Shown piece by piece: positions 61,768-64,000 of a stretch of DNA of 64,000 nt. The translations under genes and the position numbers were made by a program. Origin of the DNA: Liquidambar formosana (taxonomy: Eukaryota; Streptophyta; Magnoliopsida; Saxifragales; Altingiaceae); NCBI GenBank assembly GCA_039720395.1, contig CM077820.1, positions 18,001,923-18,065,922 on the forward strand. Reading direction: 5' to 3'. Every line of letters begins with the position of its first letter. Position 1 is the stretch's first letter. Below the pieces are notes generated by a model, which was not told the DNA's origin, searched no databases, and saw nothing but the letters and a program-made list of their open reading frames with translations.

Positions 61768-62091
61768 TAGTAATCGAGCACACGTGATGCATGTGCAACA
61801 CATTTTTCAAATTTCCACTCTATCAGTGAAACTGCTATGTTAGTTTTCAAGTTTTTAAACCGCATGTGTGTGTATGGGAGAGAATTAAGGGGAAACATGT
61901 TGTGGTAGGTTTTTCAAAGTTGGTAAAATTATTAAATTATCTCTTAGCTTTATTAACTTATGAGGGTATTTTAGTATTTTTCAGGTGCAGTTTAATCACA
62001 AAGGGAATTAGCTTTATATAATAGTATAGAAGATATATATATATTTTATTTTTTCGATCCTACATTGGGCGGGGTGAGGGGTAGATATATA

Positions 62092-62125
<34 letters not shown>

Positions 62126-62279
62126 TATATTTTTTATATTTTTTTTTCTATCCTACATTGGGTGGGTGAGGGGTATATATATATATTTTCTTCTATCCTA
62201 CATTGGGTGGGGTGAGGGGTACATATATATATATATATTTTAAAATTTTTTTTCTATCCTACATTGGGCGGGGTGAGGG

Positions 62280-62332
<53 letters not shown>

Positions 62333-62447
62333 GGTGATCCCATCAGCACGTGCTGATGTAAGTTACATCAGCACTATGCATTGGGGGTTGTACCCCTTGC
62401 ATTGATTCAATGCACCTCACATCTCACTAATGCACAAGGTACAACTC
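61622..62447. repeat. Inverted repeat pair, arms about 112 bp
   Basis: The arm at 61622-61733 and the arm at about 62335-62447 are reverse complements with scattered mismatches (CCCATCAG, ATCAGCACTAT, GTACCCTTTGCATTG, CACTAATGCACAAGGTAC). Between them lie AT microsatellites, a Helitron and a minisatellite. They may be two copies of one MITE in opposite orientation. A partial extra echo continues to about 62500. Confidence 0.7.
61767..62030 (-). mobile_element. Short non-autonomous Helitron
   Basis: On the minus strand it begins TCTATACTATTATATAAAG, the usual plant Helitron 5' end. It ends with a hairpin (GCACATGCATCACGTGTGC) and CTAG. It has no coding capacity. Confidence 0.78.
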
Positions 62448-62985
62448 CCAATGCAAGTTTTGATATAAGTTATATCAGCACGTGCTTACTTGATCATCAT
62501 CCTATATATATATATATATATATCTATATTACCTATAAAAAGATGAATGTGAGAAAAACTTTTGATTGACTAATATGCCCTTATTTTAATTTGTAAATAC
62601 ACAACTACCCTTATGCATATATAGGAAATATAGTAATATAAAACACATACCTTAATAAGAATTTTAAGGAAACTATATAACTATCCTTCTGCATATATAG
62701 AAAATATAACAATATAAAACATATACTTTAATAAGAATTATAATAAAACTATAATTCGTATAATCATTAGAAATCTTAAAGACAATAATACTTTTTTTTT
62801 TTTATAATAAAATCTCTTTAAATATAAAATATTTATGTATTTATTATTTTGTATTTAAGAATATTCACGTGCAACGCACGTGTGCTATATCTAGTATATA
62901 TATATATATATATATATATCTAATATATTTTATTTTTTATTTTTTCTATCCTACATTGGGCGGGGTGAGGGGATATACTCTTTTC
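62045..62985. repeat. Minisatellite CCTACATTGGGCGGGGTGAG with TA microsatellites
   Basis: Five copies of CTATCCTACATTGGG(C/T)GGGGTGAGGGG-like sequence lie at about 62055, 62151, 62194, 62255 and 62949, separated by long TATATA runs and, before the last copy, by an inverted-repeat arm and a Helitron. A sixth degenerate GGGGTGAGGGGTA is at 61613. Confidence 0.75.
62523..62894 (+). mobile_element. Non-autonomous Helitron, relative of 25334-25724
   Basis: It starts TCTATATTACCTATAAAAAG and ends with the hairpin CACGTGCAACGCACGTG followed by CTAG, inserted at an A/T site within a TA microsatellite. The whole body aligns in reverse with the Helitron in the solo LTR. Confidence 0.85.
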
Positions 62986-63054
62986 CTCTTAGCGCCAAAT
63001 GCTCCCGTGTTAGTAAGCACCAAAAAATCAAAAAAGGGAAAAAAATCCAAACAC

Positions 63055-63078
63055 GCACACTCTCACTCTCTGTCTGAC

Positions 63079-63115
<37 letters not shown>

Positions 63116-63185
63116 ACTCTCACACCAAGCACTAAATCAGGTTTTGTCTCTCTCTCCAATTCTTCTCTCTCTCTCAATCTCACAC
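63055..63185. repeat. CT-rich microsatellite
   Basis: Runs of CTCTCT with a few interruptions. A further pyrimidine-rich stretch to about 63300 could be a 5' leader, but no supporting ORF is seen. Confidence 0.8.
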
Positions 63186-63397
63186 CGAAGCCAGATCCGA
63201 TTCAGGGGATATGAATATAAACACCCAAACCCTCTAGCTCCCTCTTTTTGTGACTCGATCTCCTCGCCTGCTTCCACTCTCTTATTCCCTCCAGCTTCTC
63301 AGACGAGCAAGAGCCTAGAGCGAAACTCACCAAGTCACGCACCTTCCGGCCGCTGCTACGATATGAGTCTCAATTTGTAAAGATTTGGCAATTTTTG

Positions 63398-63680
63398 AGA
63401 TGGATATATCCGTCCCAACGGTTAAAACCCAGATTCAATTTCTTTACCCAATTTTCAAGTAAAAAAAAAATAAAAATTAAAAAAATAAACACCTTTGGGA
63501 CAAATATATCCGTCTTCTAGGTATTTTATTTATTAAATATTCAGTTGTGGGGAACTTATCGACATATATATCCGTCCCGAGGGGATGAAAGTTTTATAAA
63601 ACATATTTGAGACGGATGTATCCGTCTCAGGGTCAAAACAAAAAGGTTTTTTAATACGTTGAGACGGATATGTCTGTCCC
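63398..63680. repeat. Five dispersed palindromes of GACGGATATATCCGTC type
   Basis: They lie at 63398-63417, 63497-63516, 63560-63579, 63609-63628 and 63661-63680. Each is a near-palindromic 20-mer such as GAGACGGATGTATCCGTCTC, spaced 49-99 bases. Such motif clusters are typical of CACTA subterminal regions; no terminus is in view. Beyond 63681 I see pyrimidine-rich DNA with no confident gene. Confidence 0.7.
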
Positions 63681-64000
63681 AATAACAATCCTTTTAGTTG
63701 CATCTGATTTTGGATTTACGCACAAAACCCCCCATTGAAACTTTCTCGGAGCTGCTTTTTGCTTCTGGCGCTAAAATACAAAACCCCTTTTTCATTCCCG
63801 CTCTGTCATCGTCTCCATCAATCATATGCCTCTCTCTCTCGCTCTCTATCTCTCTCTCCATTTTCGAAGAAATTTCTTCTCACCGTCGGTGAATTCAAAG
63901 AAGACCGTGGTTTTGGTTCGGGATATAGCTTTGCATTTGACGACCTCAGCCATCTATATGCTATAGACGACCACCTCTGCCTCTTCGCCGGTGATTGTTT

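Noticed and set aside
63144..63892. Short plus-strand ORFs at the right edge
   Set aside because: Pyrimidine-rich low-complexity translation with no domain or splice-supported model; could be leader of a gene beyond the window but not supportable.

Overview
The window is plant nuclear DNA, most likely from a flowering plant. It carries a Tat-lineage Ty3/gypsy retrotransposon, Mutator-like, LINE, hAT, CACTA-like and Helitron remnants, plant promoters with TATAAATA boxes, short phase-0 introns, and genes of a plant-specific secreted family. I cannot name the species. No rRNA, tRNA or CRISPR was recognised.

Positions 1-16668 are the visible part of one very large minus-strand Tat-lineage element. 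Its 5' LTR is 13976-16668, the primer-binding site 13955-13972, gag-protease 13113-9889, and RT-RNaseH-RNaseH-integrase 9592-6233. On the other strand, between integrase and the unseen 3' LTR, lie two host-like genes: a seven-exon plant mobile domain (PMD) gene (1462-4191) and a DUF7745-type gene (4649-5934), then a 92-bp tandem repeat (1-855). All of them are broken by nonsense changes, a frameshift or lost catalytic residues. A long palindromic module with GGGTGACCACC-type arms recurs before both passenger genes, in this LTR, and (core GGGTGACC only) in an unrelated-looking solo LTR at 22817-26656. The element inserted into a Mutator-like transposase gene (16669-17618). Upstream of that gene lie its leader and a DUF4283 LINE ORF1 fragment (18850-19448).

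Positions 19456-59135 form the most interesting region: a head-to-tail array of about 3.0-kb units (eleven complete, a twelfth truncated). Each complete unit carries, on the minus strand, one gene for a 134-135 aa secreted cysteine-rich protein with the C-x7-C-x17/18-CC-x9-C-x31-C pattern of the prolamin-like/ECA1 gametogenesis-related family. Units 1, 2, 3 and 6 are broken, unit 4 has lost its stop codon, and units 5 and 7-11 are intact and nearly identical. A 3'-truncated, reversed LINE-like insertion with a matching target duplication sits in every unit, so it predates the amplification. Two later insertions, a 3.84-kb Tat-type solo LTR in unit 2 and a 1.65-kb Angela/BARE-like solo LTR in unit 4, each have an exact 5-bp target duplication.

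Positions 59136-64000 are a transposon graveyard: a CACTA-like end with repeated TTGTTGCAATA/TATTGCATC motifs that truncates the array, a tandem duplication, a hAT element with an 8-bp target duplication, an inverted repeat pair, two non-autonomous Helitrons, a minisatellite, microsatellites, and a cluster of palindromic GACGGATATATCCGTC motifs. I see no confident gene there.
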